A stretch of DNA of 64,000 nt from Candidatus Saccharimonadota bacterium (GTDB lineage: Bacteria > Patescibacteriota > Saccharimonadia > Saccharimonadales > Saccharimonadaceae): the NCBI GenBank assembly GCA_002726935.1, contig PBTC01000019.1, forward strand, positions 82,435 through 146,434, given 5' to 3'. The notes under the pieces were generated by a model that did not search any database, was not told the DNA's origin, and saw only the letters and a list, made by a program, of their open reading frames with translations. Of this stretch, positions 9,720 through 19,052 are shown in pieces (the first letter of the stretch is position 1; each line of letters begins with the position of its first letter). Position numbers and translations under genes: made by a program.

Positions 9720-10706
9720 ATGCGGTATAGCACACTGAAAAATATAGCGTTCTACTTATGCTTGGCTATGAACGGGCACTCATACGCTCAGGCTAACTCC
9801 GGCTCAGAACCCCATCTGGACTTCGCGTGCTCAAGCCTTTTGCGAGAGACAGACAATGATTCCGGCTCGGGGCCGGTCGCATCCGACGATTATTCAACGC
9901 TTGGAGACTTGGATTTAAGGAAACGAGTGTACGAAGAGCCTCTGGCCATGATCGAGGCGGCGCGTCGAGAGACTTTGGCCGAGAGGCCAGATGTGGACCT
10001 AATTTACGGTTATTTGCATCGAGCTCAGGAGAAAAACTCATCTGCCGCAGCCGGGATGTTGTCCAAGCTGTACGAAGGACGCAGCGGCTTTCCCAAGGAC
10101 GAGAAATTTAAATTTTATTGGCTTAAAAAAGCTGCAGATCTTGGGTCAATCGTCGCGTGCCAGGAGATCGGAGAGATCTTTCATCGTCGAAATAATCACT
10201 ATGATGCGGTTAGGTACTTAGGAAACGTGGAGATGCTCGGTGGCATGCACAGCGAATCATCTCTAGGTGCCCTCGCTCTCTCGCTTTATTCTCTTTATCC
10301 AGATTCGCGCTTAACTGAGGAATACCTTGAACGATCAGCAAGGAAGGGAAATAATGCGCCACTAGTAGCACTAGTGGAGTCGTTTAAGAAACAGCCCTAT
10401 TCCGGAGAAAAAAGCCGCACTCTGGTTAAATTGTTTTCACGGCAATTAGAAAAACCAGAGAAAATTAATTCTCACACCCTATCTTCACTTCTCGCTTTGT
10501 TGACCGAAAAACAGAACCTCGAAAAATACTCGACCCTAAGTTTTGGCATTTGCGTGAACTTACTTCACCCCACTCTATTGCCATGTAGGTACCTAATGGA
10601 TGAGTACAGAAATTTGTTGACCATAGAGCAAATGAGCGAAACGAAGGCCCTTTCTGCTCAGCAAACCCTTGAATTACTGAAATTGAGATTAAAAGATGAA
10701 ACTTAA
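9720..10706 (+). CDS. Sel1-repeat-like secreted/periplasmic protein
   Basis: Signal-peptide-like N-terminus; repeats such as AAGMLSKLYEGRSGFPKDEKFKFYWLKKAADLGSIVACQEIGEIF. Confidence 0.6.
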   Translation: MRYSTLKNIAFYLCLAMNGHSYAQANSGSEPHLDFACSSLLRETDNDSGSGPVASDDYSTLGDLDLRKRVYEEPLAMIEAARRETLAERPDVDLIYGYLHRAQEKNSSAAAGMLSKLYEGRSGFPKDEKFKFYWLKKAADLGSIVACQEIGEIFHRRNNHYDAVRYLGNVEMLGGMHSESSLGALALSLYSLYPDSRLTEEYLERSARKGNNAPLVALVESFKKQPYSGEKSRTLVKLFSRQLEKPEKINSHTLSSLLALLTEKQNLEKYSTLSFGICVNLLHPTLLPCRYLMDEYRNLLTIEQMSETKALSAQQTLELLKLRLKDET

Positions 10707-11478
10707 GATTACTTTACTAACGCTTGCTTTAATCTCTTCGACCTGTTTTGCCGACATGCGAAAGGGCGACTCCCTAGTAGAGCAAGGTCTGTATGGATTG
10801 GCATATCAGGAATTTATGAAGGCCGGTAAATCGGGGAACGTCGTAGGTTTCGCAAAAGCTGGTGATCTCGTGATGAACGATGTGATTGAAGGGGTAAAGC
10901 CTGAGGAGGCGGTAAGGTTGTTTAGCTATGCCGCTGAAAAAGGTGACGCCGATAGTATGATGAGAATGGCCTTCTTCTACAAAACTGGGTTCCTGGGGGT
11001 CAAAGAAAATCCAATAAAAGAACGAGATTATCTGAAACAAGCCACCGCCTCCGGGCACAAAGAGGCTCAGAGTGCTTTGGGCTGGCTTCAGCTCACATCG
11101 AACCACCCCGCGGTATCTGATGCTCCAGCGGGGAAAAAGAACCTACTAGAATCAATCCAAAAAGGTAGCCCGTACGGTTATGTTCGGCTTGGCCAGGCCT
11201 ATTGGCTCGGCGTCGATGGATTCAAAAGAAACCAGATAGTAGGATATGCCCTGTACAAGTCCGGACAGAGTCGCGGCATTCGCGGCGAGGAGCCTAAAAT
11301 TGAGCAAAAGGCAAAAGATTTGATGAGGGACAAAAAAGCGGCCGAAGATATCGCAAAGCTACGAGAAGAATTAAAGCGTGGAAAGGTGGAGGCTGTTCTG
11401 AGCTCCTATTTCAAATCGAACCCGGAGTTTTACGATTATCGTTCGGCAAGTCCGGACATGCTTTCGCAGTCCAGATGA
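10696..11478 (+). CDS. Sel1-repeat protein with signal peptide
   Basis: MKLKITLLTLALISSTCFA signal; GLAYQEFMKAGKSGNVVGFAKAGDLVMND..., PEEAVRLFSYAAEKGDADSMMRMAFFYKTG repeats. Confidence 0.7.
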   Translation: MKLKITLLTLALISSTCFADMRKGDSLVEQGLYGLAYQEFMKAGKSGNVVGFAKAGDLVMNDVIEGVKPEEAVRLFSYAAEKGDADSMMRMAFFYKTGFLGVKENPIKERDYLKQATASGHKEAQSALGWLQLTSNHPAVSDAPAGKKNLLESIQKGSPYGYVRLGQAYWLGVDGFKRNQIVGYALYKSGQSRGIRGEEPKIEQKAKDLMRDKKAAEDIAKLREELKRGKVEAVLSSYFKSNPEFYDYRSASPDMLSQSR

Positions 11479-11492
11479 AAAGCGCCGGCAAC

Positions 11493-12209
11493 TCAAAAAT
11501 CAATACCAGTCCTTTTTTCTAATTCCGATTCCGTAAGGATTTCGGGGGCTGTAGAGTCCGGTTTATTTTTCATCCAAACACCCCAGGACTTGCCCGTATT
11601 CAAATCGCGGACAAATTTATATTGAACCGAGGGGACCCATACTTGGTTCTTTCCGATTTTTTTAACCGGCGCCTCAAAGAATAGCCCTGTAACGACGTAG
11701 ACGAAGCCAGATGCGTATTCCTTCGCAAAAAGCCTAATGTCCTCCTCTACTTTGGCCCAGGGACCTCGCTGCAAAGCCGGGAGGCCGGGAAATACGTTGG
11801 TAAGAGAGTAGGTTTGTTGCGCTGACATCTCGATGAATCTATTGTCGGTGGAAGCACATTGCGCTTTGTCAAAGCCGCTACCGGCATAATCATCCAGACT
11901 GCTTCGAATCTTGTCGTTGAGTTTCTCGCCTTCTATAAAATTCGGCCTTACCCTTACCTTTCTGGCTTCATACAAGGTCTCTCTACTGATTTTTTCCATG
12001 CAAAGTATTGGAGTTTTGGTGAGGCCCGAATACACCAGTGCAAAATCACCCATGCAGCTTTCTTTTGCTTTGAGTTTTGCTGCTGCATTTGAAAATGCGA
12101 ACTTAGGGGGTTGAATATTCGTAAAGACCTCAGGGCATCGGTCAAAGGCGGAATGAGCCAAACCATGGGCGAGGCTCAGGCCAATCAAAATAAAAGGTTT
12201 TTTCAACAC
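11493..12209 (-). CDS. Hypothetical exported protein
   Basis: Signal-like MLKKPFILIGLSLAHGLAHSAF; 238 aa, convergent with the Sel1 genes. Confidence 0.5.
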   Translation of the reverse strand: MLKKPFILIGLSLAHGLAHSAFDRCPEVFTNIQPPKFAFSNAAAKLKAKESCMGDFALVYSGLTKTPILCMEKISRETLYEARKVRVRPNFIEGEKLNDKIRSSLDDYAGSGFDKAQCASTDNRFIEMSAQQTYSLTNVFPGLPALQRGPWAKVEEDIRLFAKEYASGFVYVVTGLFFEAPVKKIGKNQVWVPSVQYKFVRDLNTGKSWGVWMKNKPDSTAPEILTESELEKRTGIDF

Positions 12210-12247
12210 GTTCGTTCACCTAAAAAAATCTATTCGAGTATATTAAT

Positions 12248-12265
12248 CTCTATTGTACATAGTAA
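12248..12265. promoter_or_regulatory. Operator-like palindrome CTCT-ATT-GTAC-ATA-GTAA
   Basis: Upstream of minD and divergent 12209(-); a second partial copy (ATAA-AAT-GTAC-TGA-AAAA) 19 bp downstream. Confidence 0.6.
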
Positions 12266-12316
12266 GATAAAATGTACTGAAAAATGAATTTATAAACATT
12301 AGATAGGGGTCTTCTC

Positions 12317-13141
12317 GTGAGTAGAGTGATCGTAGTTACGTCCGGCAAGGGCGGCGTCGGTAAAACAAACACAAGCGCCAGCTTTTCAAGTGGTCTGGCA
12401 ATGCTTGGGCATAAGACAGTCGTTATCGACTTCGATGTGGGCCTCAGAAACCTAGATTTGGTCATGGGCTGCGAAAGGCGTGTGGTGTACGACCTGACAA
12501 ACGTTATTACAGGCGACGCGACTCTAAATCAGGCTCTTATCAAAGATAAGAACTGCTCGAACCTTTACATCCTGCCCGCAAGCCAAACCAAGGACAAAGA
12601 CTCCCTTACAGAGGACTCCGTTGAGGCTGTGATTGAGGAGCTTTCATCAATGGGTTTCGAGTACATTATCTGCGACTCCCCTGCGGGCATCGAAAGAGGC
12701 GCGGTGATTGCATTGACATTCGCAGATGAGGCGATTGTTGTGACAAACCCAGAGATTTCATCGATCCGCGATTCTGATCGTATCGTTGGCATCTTGCAAT
12801 CCAAATCAAAGCGCGCAAAACAAGGCGGCGTTCCTGTTAAAGAGCATCTTCTGATTACAAGGTACGATCCAGATCGAGTAGAGGCGTCAGAGATGCTCTC
12901 ATATAGTGATGTGGTTGAGCTCTTGAAGGTGCCTCTTATTGGGGTCATTCCAGAATCAAAAAATGTTCTGGCAGCATCAAACAGCGGAACCCCTGTTATT
13001 CACATCGAGGACGACCCGGCGTCTCAGGCATACAAAGACGCTGTTTCCAGGTTCCTTGGTAATGATGTGCCCTTGCGTTTCGTAAGCCCACGAAAGAAGG
13101 GTTTTTTTAAGAAATTAATAGGGCTTAATCATGGTGTTTAG
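12317..13141 (+). CDS. minD: Septum-site-determining protein MinD
   Basis: GTG start; MSRVIVVTSGKGGVGKTNTSASF deviant Walker A, VVIDFDVGLRNLDLVMGCERRVVYDL, FEYIICDSPAGIERGA, C-terminal amphipathic GFFKKLIGLNHGV. Confidence 0.95.
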   Translation: MSRVIVVTSGKGGVGKTNTSASFSSGLAMLGHKTVVIDFDVGLRNLDLVMGCERRVVYDLTNVITGDATLNQALIKDKNCSNLYILPASQTKDKDSLTEDSVEAVIEELSSMGFEYIICDSPAGIERGAVIALTFADEAIVVTNPEISSIRDSDRIVGILQSKSKRAKQGGVPVKEHLLITRYDPDRVEASEMLSYSDVVELLKVPLIGVIPESKNVLAASNSGTPVIHIEDDPASQAYKDAVSRFLGNDVPLRFVSPRKKGFFKKLIGLNHGV

Positions 13142-13427
13142 ATCCCTTTTCGCGAAAAAAGACGAGAGCTCCGCTGGTCACGCTAAAGAGCGTCTTCAAT
13201 TGATGATATCAACCCAACGGATGAATATCGGGGATGCTAGAGGCAGTCAGGCCGCCCTAGATCCAAAGCTTCTCTACAAGATTCAAGCAGAGATCATGCT
13301 GGTCTTGGAGAAGTATGTATCAATCAACCGAGACGACCTGGAAGTTGAGATTCGGAAAATTGATGAGCACACGGAGGTACTTGAGGTCTCAATTCCTATT
13401 GGGGGGGACCGACTTATCGTTGGTTAG
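13131..13427 (+). CDS. minE: Cell division topological specificity factor MinE
   Basis: AKERLQLMISTQRMN...IQAEIMLVLEKYVSINRDDLEVEIRKIDEHTEVLEVSIPI; overlaps the minD stop. Confidence 0.92.
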   Translation: MVFRSLFAKKDESSAGHAKERLQLMISTQRMNIGDARGSQAALDPKLLYKIQAEIMLVLEKYVSINRDDLEVEIRKIDEHTEVLEVSIPIGGDRLIVG

Positions 13428-13456
13428 AGCCGGACGGGTTAGATGAGAAACAAAGG

Positions 13457-13491
13457 CGCTTGGTTGATTGATAACAACCAAGCGTTTTTTT
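13457..13491 (+). terminator. Rho-independent terminator after minDE
   Basis: cgcttggttg-attgataa-caaccaagcg followed by T7. Confidence 0.9.
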
Positions 13492-13777
13492 AGCATGCAA
13501 CCAATCGGGGACGGCCTTGACTTGGTCTTTCTTCTGGGGTGATTGAAAAAACACGATCACGTGACAATTTTCGGAGGGTTCTGACCGACTTCTCACTCAA
13601 AGCTTGCGCCAGGTTTGTTGCCTGATCAAAACGAAGAAATACAAGCTCAAGCCCTTCTAAACCCTCCGGGGGTACCATCTTGAACTGGTGCTTTCCGATG
13701 ATTTCGACGGAGAACGCGAGATTTTTGTCTTTCGAGTGTGTAAAAGTAATTGCCATCATTCCCTCAATACAAGTCAA
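13490..13777 (-). CDS. Hypothetical protein (start probably 13756 or 13759)
   Basis: 95 aa ORF; GAGGGAATGATG places an SD just before the internal ATG codons. Confidence 0.45.
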   Translation of the reverse strand: MTCIEGMMAITFTHSKDKNLAFSVEIIGKHQFKMVPPEGLEGLELVFLRFDQATNLAQALSEKSVRTLRKLSRDRVFSITPEERPSQGRPRLVAC

Positions 13778-13805
13778 ACAACGCTTTATTTGCTTGTTTA
13801 TTTAC

Positions 13806-13823
13806 TCATGCTGTACAGATTAG
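13806..13823 (-). promoter_or_regulatory. Operator-like site CTAA-TCT-GTAC-AGC-ATGA
   Basis: Shares CTAATCTGTAC with the flgK site; upstream of 13777(-). Confidence 0.4.
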
Positions 13824-13961
13824 CGTATTAAACCGCAACTATTCTTAGCGGTCAAGAAAAAATGATGCACAAAAAGCAGCTTCAGAAATTTCAGAAATTA
13901 ATGAGGATTCCGTTGCCGGTACGCATGGGCCGGCAGGAGAAAGGCCGGAGCCTGAAGACAA

Positions 13962-15380
13962 TCAATCGTCGTAATTTCTGGGGCCGAAATAGTCACTGAA
14001 GCGTACGAAGCGACTGTCAAATGCGAGGCGGCACGTCCCTATGGGGCCATTTCTTTGCTTGCCAATGATTATCTCGGCAAGGCCGCGATCGAGAGTGTCT
14101 TCGTTGTATACCTCATCACGATAGATGAAGAGAATTACATCGGCATCTTGTTCGATTGCCCCGGACTCCCTTAAATCGCTCATAATCGGGCGTTTGTTGG
14201 GTCGTTTCTCTAGAGAACGGTTTAGCTGAGAGAGGGCAACCACAGGACAATTAAGCTCACGGGCAAGCTTCTTAAGATCCCTGGAGATCTCCCCGATTTC
14301 TTGCTCACGCGAGGCATAGCCTTTTCCGGTGCTCATTAATTGAATGTAATCAATAACGATAACTCCCAGGGGGCCGACTTTCCTGGACAACGCCAGCGCC
14401 CTTCTTCTTAAAGAGCTGGGAGTTAAGCTATTTGACTGATCTATGTACAGCGGCACGTCGTTAAGTGTCTGAGCTCCATGAGTTAGTCGGGGCCAGTCGC
14501 TATCAGAGAGATTGCCGCGACGAAGATCCTGTAGGTTAATTTGAGACTCTGAACCGAGCATCCTCATGGAGAGTTGATCTGCCGGCATTTCAAGGGATGC
14601 GATCAACCCCGGCAGTCTGGTGATGCCGCAAAGATTGCGGGCAAGGTTCATGCTGAATCCCGTCTTGCCCATCGAGGGCCTGCCGGCAATGATGATCAAA
14701 TCCTGTGGCTGTAGGCCTGATAACTCTTGATCTAACTCGACAAAACCGGTGGTCAGCCCAGAAGCCTCTCCCCTATTTTCACGATGGTAAAGTTCATCGA
14801 CGGTCTCTAGGTTGGAGGCCAAAGCCTGCTGGAGACTAACCAAGTCTTGCGACTTGGCATTCACACTGCCGAGCTCCCCTAGCTTGTTTTCGAGGTCAGC
14901 GCATATCGAATCGGTCGTGGTCGAAAAATCTATTGAAACCCTTGAAACCTCCCTATTGAGAAGACTAATGAGCTTCCTTCGCTGACTGTTTTCCCGAACG
15001 ATCTTTGCGTAAGGTTCGCACTCGCGTGCGCTGGAGGCTGCGCTTTGCAGCTTCGCGAGATACGCTATATCAAGCCCCTCGATCGTCTTTGCCCCCTCCC
15101 TAATGGCAGACATGACAAGAGGTATAGCGACCGACTCATGTTCCCTAAATGATTTTTGACTGGCCCTAAAAATCACTCGAGCCTGAGTGGACAAGAAATC
15201 CTCTTCTGTAAGCGACTCAATAGCATCTTCAATTGATGCATTTCGCTCCGAGGCATCTTCCAGGTACTCGCATAAAAACATAGATCCTAGGAAAGCATTT
15301 TCTGCTTCCGTAGATTTGGTAATCAGTGGTTGGGGCAATCCAAGACCAGCTTCGATTGTTTTTTGTATTTTCGTATTCAC
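13962..15380 (-). CDS. dnaB-like: Replicative DNA helicase DnaB-like
   Basis: TEAENAFLGSMF; RENRGEASGLTTGFVELDQELSGLQPQDLIIIAGRPSMGKTGFSMNLA; VIVIDYIQLM; CPVVALSQLNRSLEKRPNKRPIMSDLRESGAIEQDADVILFIYRDE. Confidence 0.97.
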   Translation of the reverse strand: MNTKIQKTIEAGLGLPQPLITKSTEAENAFLGSMFLCEYLEDASERNASIEDAIESLTEEDFLSTQARVIFRASQKSFREHESVAIPLVMSAIREGAKTIEGLDIAYLAKLQSAASSARECEPYAKIVRENSQRRKLISLLNREVSRVSIDFSTTTDSICADLENKLGELGSVNAKSQDLVSLQQALASNLETVDELYHRENRGEASGLTTGFVELDQELSGLQPQDLIIIAGRPSMGKTGFSMNLARNLCGITRLPGLIASLEMPADQLSMRMLGSESQINLQDLRRGNLSDSDWPRLTHGAQTLNDVPLYIDQSNSLTPSSLRRRALALSRKVGPLGVIVIDYIQLMSTGKGYASREQEIGEISRDLKKLARELNCPVVALSQLNRSLEKRPNKRPIMSDLRESGAIEQDADVILFIYRDEVYNEDTLDRGLAEIIIGKQRNGPIGTCRLAFDSRFVRFSDYFGPRNYDD

Positions 15381-15514
15381 TCATGACTCCGTCTTCTGTT
15401 TTTTAATAATACACTCTTTGGTAATTAATTGCAATACAGGATTGGAGTTTTCCTCTTGAGGTAGGGGTCAAAAAAGGAACCTTAAGCAGGAAATAAAAAG
15501 AGGCATTGATTATT

Positions 15515-15532
15515 TTATCGTATACTGAGTAA
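15515..15532. promoter_or_regulatory. Operator-like palindrome TTAT-CGT-ATAC-TGA-GTAA
   Basis: Upstream of 15559. Confidence 0.55.
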
Positions 15533-15558
15533 GTTAAAAAACAATCACAGAGATTTTT

Positions 15559-15879
15559 ATGTCAACGACAAGCAACGCTAGATCTGTAGGTGACTTGTTA
15601 GAAAGCGCAAGAATCAAGCGCTCAGCAATTACTCCAGAAGAGCAAAAAGAGGCGGCGCGAAGGATACTTGGGCGCATAGAGAAAGCCGCTCCTTACAGCG
15701 AAATAGCGTCGGTTGAGCCCGAAGAGCAGGTCTTCGCTCGGATACGGCCCCGAACCCTTCGTGAAAGGGGGTTATTCTGGTTAAGCCAGTTGGGTGCATT
15801 CGCTGAATCAATGCTCAAGGGACGGCACAACAAGTCCATGGCCATTAGGGCCTACGAAATGGTCCAGTCTATCTCTTAA
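15559..15879 (+). CDS. Hypothetical protein
   Basis: 106 aa ORF with operator-like palindrome 26 bp upstream; 9-bp gap to the next CDS. Confidence 0.45.
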   Translation: MSTTSNARSVGDLLESARIKRSAITPEEQKEAARRILGRIEKAAPYSEIASVEPEEQVFARIRPRTLRERGLFWLSQLGAFAESMLKGRHNKSMAIRAYEMVQSIS

Positions 15880-15888
15880 GAGAAGCCG

Positions 15889-17346
15889 ATGAGTACAATT
15901 TTAAAAACCCAGAAACATGGAATATCCGCCCCTTTGCTCGGTTGCTCTGTTTTGATCGCAGACAGAAACCCTTCTGCACAGAAGCCACTAAAAGACGAGC
16001 TGAACAGCCTTGGCGTCCGTAATATCGACGTGGCAAGCGATGTGCCCGATTTGATGCGGTCCAGCGCGCGCGGCTACGATTTCATTTTTGTAGACTCGTT
16101 GTTAAGTGACAAAAGGTCGACCAGCTCTATTTTGGAAGAATTGGCAAAAATTAAGAGGCCAAAAAAAGAAGTAGTTTTCGTGATTTCGAACGACAGAAGC
16201 TCCTCTTTTCTTCAGTCTCTTATCGAGTACGAGCCCGATGATTACATTATCAAACCTTACTCGACTGAGGACTTATCTCGAAAGATTACTAGAGCCGCCC
16301 AAAAAAGGAAGGCCTTAAGCATCGTAGAGGGTTTGATAGCCTCCAGAAAGTTTGACGAAGCAGTAGAAACCTCCGATCGAATGGCAGAAGAGTTCCCGCA
16401 GTACAAACGAGAGTTCTTCAAAAAGAAAGTCGAGAGCCTCGTTGCTGCGGACGCACTACCAAAGGCAGAGGCTCTGATCAGGAAGCAAATAACCGAGAAA
16501 TCTCACCCCTGGATGGAAGTTCTACTCGCTCAAATCTTAATCGGCAGAGATGAGTTTTCTGAGGCTGAGAGTTGGCTAAGGAAGTCCACTAGTACAATCC
16601 CGGAATATACAAAATCTGCCGACGCCCTATCGATTCTTCTGTATTCAACCGACAAGGTTGAAGAAGCCTACTTTACGTTGGATTCCCTAGGGATGCAGGC
16701 ACACTCCTCCGTTGCAAGGCTAAGGTTCATGTCAGGTTTGGCAGGGCTGCTAGGCAAGGGGCAGGAAGAGAAATCATTGCTGCAAAAGGCCATCGATCGG
16801 GCTGGCCATGGGGCCCTAGCTTGCGAATCAGACTACCACAGGATGGCATCTATCTTCGTTGACGAATCAAGGCCAGAGGATGCGATTAATTGCGTCTCAG
16901 CAATAAAGCTGTTTGCCGAAGCCGCTGATCTGGAGCACGCCGCTCCGGTTGTCCGTGTAAAAGCTGCACTTAAAGAAGGTGCCGAAGGTAAGGCTCGAGA
17001 GGCACTGTTTGGGTTGCTGAGAAAAATAGATAGCCGGGGATGGGCGCTAAGACCAGGTTCTGCATACGCAATTGCGGAGGTGTGCCTTCCCCTTGGCAAA
17101 GAAGATGCGGCAATGAAGCTCCTTGTTGCTACCGACTGCTCTTCCGCCGACTTCTGGCTTGTCGAAAAAATGGAGTCCTTAAAAGAAAAGCTGGCTTTGG
17201 CTATCAAAGAAAAGGCAGAAGCCTCTAGACTTAACGATGAGTCCGAGTCAATTACAAGCAAGCCTGTAATGCATGCTAGGGGAAGTCGAGTTGACGGCGA
17301 CCTGGCTGTGCGAGCGAAAGGAATCTTAAGTGAACCTGCCGAATAG
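15889..17346 (+). CDS. Response-regulator receiver (CheY-like) domain fused to TPR-like repeats
   Basis: LGCSVLIADRNPSAQKPLKDEL...YDFIFVDSLLSD...PDDYIIKPYSTEDLSRKI, then TPR-like helices (FDEAVETSDRMAEEFPQYKREFFKKKVESLVA). Confidence 0.75.
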   Translation: MSTILKTQKHGISAPLLGCSVLIADRNPSAQKPLKDELNSLGVRNIDVASDVPDLMRSSARGYDFIFVDSLLSDKRSTSSILEELAKIKRPKKEVVFVISNDRSSSFLQSLIEYEPDDYIIKPYSTEDLSRKITRAAQKRKALSIVEGLIASRKFDEAVETSDRMAEEFPQYKREFFKKKVESLVAADALPKAEALIRKQITEKSHPWMEVLLAQILIGRDEFSEAESWLRKSTSTIPEYTKSADALSILLYSTDKVEEAYFTLDSLGMQAHSSVARLRFMSGLAGLLGKGQEEKSLLQKAIDRAGHGALACESDYHRMASIFVDESRPEDAINCVSAIKLFAEAADLEHAAPVVRVKAALKEGAEGKAREALFGLLRKIDSRGWALRPGSAYAIAEVCLPLGKEDAAMKLLVATDCSSADFWLVEKMESLKEKLALAIKEKAEASRLNDESESITSKPVMHARGSRVDGDLAVRAKGILSEPAE

Positions 17347-17426
17347 GATCCCACAGTGGGATATGTTTACAAATGTAAATAAAGGATAAATTCGGCGGAA
17401 TTTGATTTTTTACGTGCTATAGTTGC

Positions 17427-17444
17427 TTGCAATGTACACACCAA
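17427..17444. promoter_or_regulatory. Operator-like site TTGC-AAT-GTAC-ACA-CCAA
   Basis: Upstream of 17453. Confidence 0.45.
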
Positions 17445-17452
17445 CAAAATAA

Positions 17453-19033
17453 ATGCGCCTCTCCAACTATATTCTCGCAAAGGATCCGACTCTTGCCAAT
17501 GCAATGTCGGCCCTTGCGCGCGCGAATTACGAGTTTGAAGCTAGCGCAAAGGGTGTTGCACCTGGGGAAGGTGTGCTGAAAATGGGCCAGAGCGAAGGGC
17601 GATCCTCGCAGGAAGGCGGAGACGCCTTGCAACAAAGGGAAACTAGAGGCAACGACGGTTATATCCATGGGATGCTTGGGGCATCGACCTCCAGTAGGGC
17701 CGCATCGCTAACAAAATTGCTAGCAGTCGTCTTCGGCGGAGCCGCTAAGGATGGATTTCCCAGTGCGGCAATAATAAATGCCCCGGTCAACACCCAGTAT
17801 GCGGTGTTGCCATCGAGAGCGCTGTTTTTGTCTTTAAGCTTGGCCTCCATAGTTGACTCCGCCCTGGATGCCAACAAAAGCGCAGTTGTGCTCAGCCAAT
17901 CATCTTCCCAGAAGTCCAGTGAGGACAATGAAAAGCCACCCCTCACTGCGCTACAAGAAGATATATTCAGCGCTTTTCTTGACGCTAGAGCTGCAGAGGC
18001 TTTTGTGGCTCAACTTGGTCCTTTTCAGGATTTCGATAGTGAGATGATCGACTCCATTTTGAGAGGGCTCGCTGATTTCGCTTCTGAAGTAATCCAAAAA
18101 GTGTCTCAGGCGTTAGCAAAAGGCTATGTGACATTTCTAAATCAACTCGAAGAGAACTACGAGGCTTTTGCTTCGATTATTGACTCACTTTCAGGCCCAG
18201 CCGGGTTTAAACTTTCTGCTTATTTGTTGGAGCTAGACATGCCAGAAGGACCCAGAACACCCTCCTTTAACTTACCCCTCCTTGGGGCTGGTATAGATGG
18301 AGACACAAATACATTGAGAATCTTGGACATTGAAAACCTTTCCGTTTTTGGTTCCCTAACCGAAAAAGGCGACCCTTCGGACACAAACCCCGACCAAAAT
18401 GACCTTTCCGGTCAAGTGGAGGCCAACGTAGCAGGCCTTCTTGTCGGTGCAAACTTTCAGAACGGCGTGTACGTAGGGTCTTATACACCGGAAACGGAAT
18501 CGTCTGAGGCACACCATCAATTTCAGACTGGCATGGTGGACCAATCCGGCCCCTATGCATTCGGTGATCGGCTTGAGTCACTTAATGCAGTATCCCTTAG
18601 CCCTGAAGCAGAACCGAAAAACGACAACCTTATTGTCGGGGATTTAATCCCATTTGATTTGTCCGTAGAGGGTCTCTCTGCGTTTTTGGACTCACAAGAA
18701 CGCGAGTACGTCCTGCCAAAGACTGATTTCAGAACCTACGAGGAGATCCTTGATGGGGTGATAAGCTCATCCTCTATCAAACCATCAGAGATGGGATTCG
18801 ATTTGGACCCAGCAATCACCGAATCCGCCTTGTTCGAGGAGATAGATCTGGGCTCCATTTTGGCCGTCGCATCAAAGGTTGAGATGGCGTCACCAGAAGT
18901 GGCTGAGACGTTAACCGGGCTGCAGACATCCGACTTTGATCTGTCTAGTTATCTTGGTGGATTGAAAGGGCTGAACCCAGGCGAAAATACATCCTTCGGA
19001 ACGTTGCCAATTTCAGGCGGATCAGTTCTTTAA
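17453..19033 (+). CDS. Hypothetical protein
   Basis: 526 aa ORF; downstream start (e.g. 17504) possible. Confidence 0.5.
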   Translation: MRLSNYILAKDPTLANAMSALARANYEFEASAKGVAPGEGVLKMGQSEGRSSQEGGDALQQRETRGNDGYIHGMLGASTSSRAASLTKLLAVVFGGAAKDGFPSAAIINAPVNTQYAVLPSRALFLSLSLASIVDSALDANKSAVVLSQSSSQKSSEDNEKPPLTALQEDIFSAFLDARAAEAFVAQLGPFQDFDSEMIDSILRGLADFASEVIQKVSQALAKGYVTFLNQLEENYEAFASIIDSLSGPAGFKLSAYLLELDMPEGPRTPSFNLPLLGAGIDGDTNTLRILDIENLSVFGSLTEKGDPSDTNPDQNDLSGQVEANVAGLLVGANFQNGVYVGSYTPETESSEAHHQFQTGMVDQSGPYAFGDRLESLNAVSLSPEAEPKNDNLIVGDLIPFDLSVEGLSAFLDSQEREYVLPKTDFRTYEEILDGVISSSSIKPSEMGFDLDPAITESALFEEIDLGSILAVASKVEMASPEVAETLTGLQTSDFDLSSYLGGLKGLNPGENTSFGTLPISGGSVL

Positions 19034-19052
19034 ATGCCAAGAAAGTCGGGGC

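Noticed and set aside
13900-13960. GC-rich ggccgg repeats downstream of dnaB-like gene as an oriT/iteron region
   Set aside because: Only short imperfect repeats of ggccgg; insufficient for iterons or a nic region.
16833-17354. 173-aa minus-strand ORF inside the receiver-TPR gene
   Set aside because: Antisense to a better-supported CDS and lacks an SD or domain signal.
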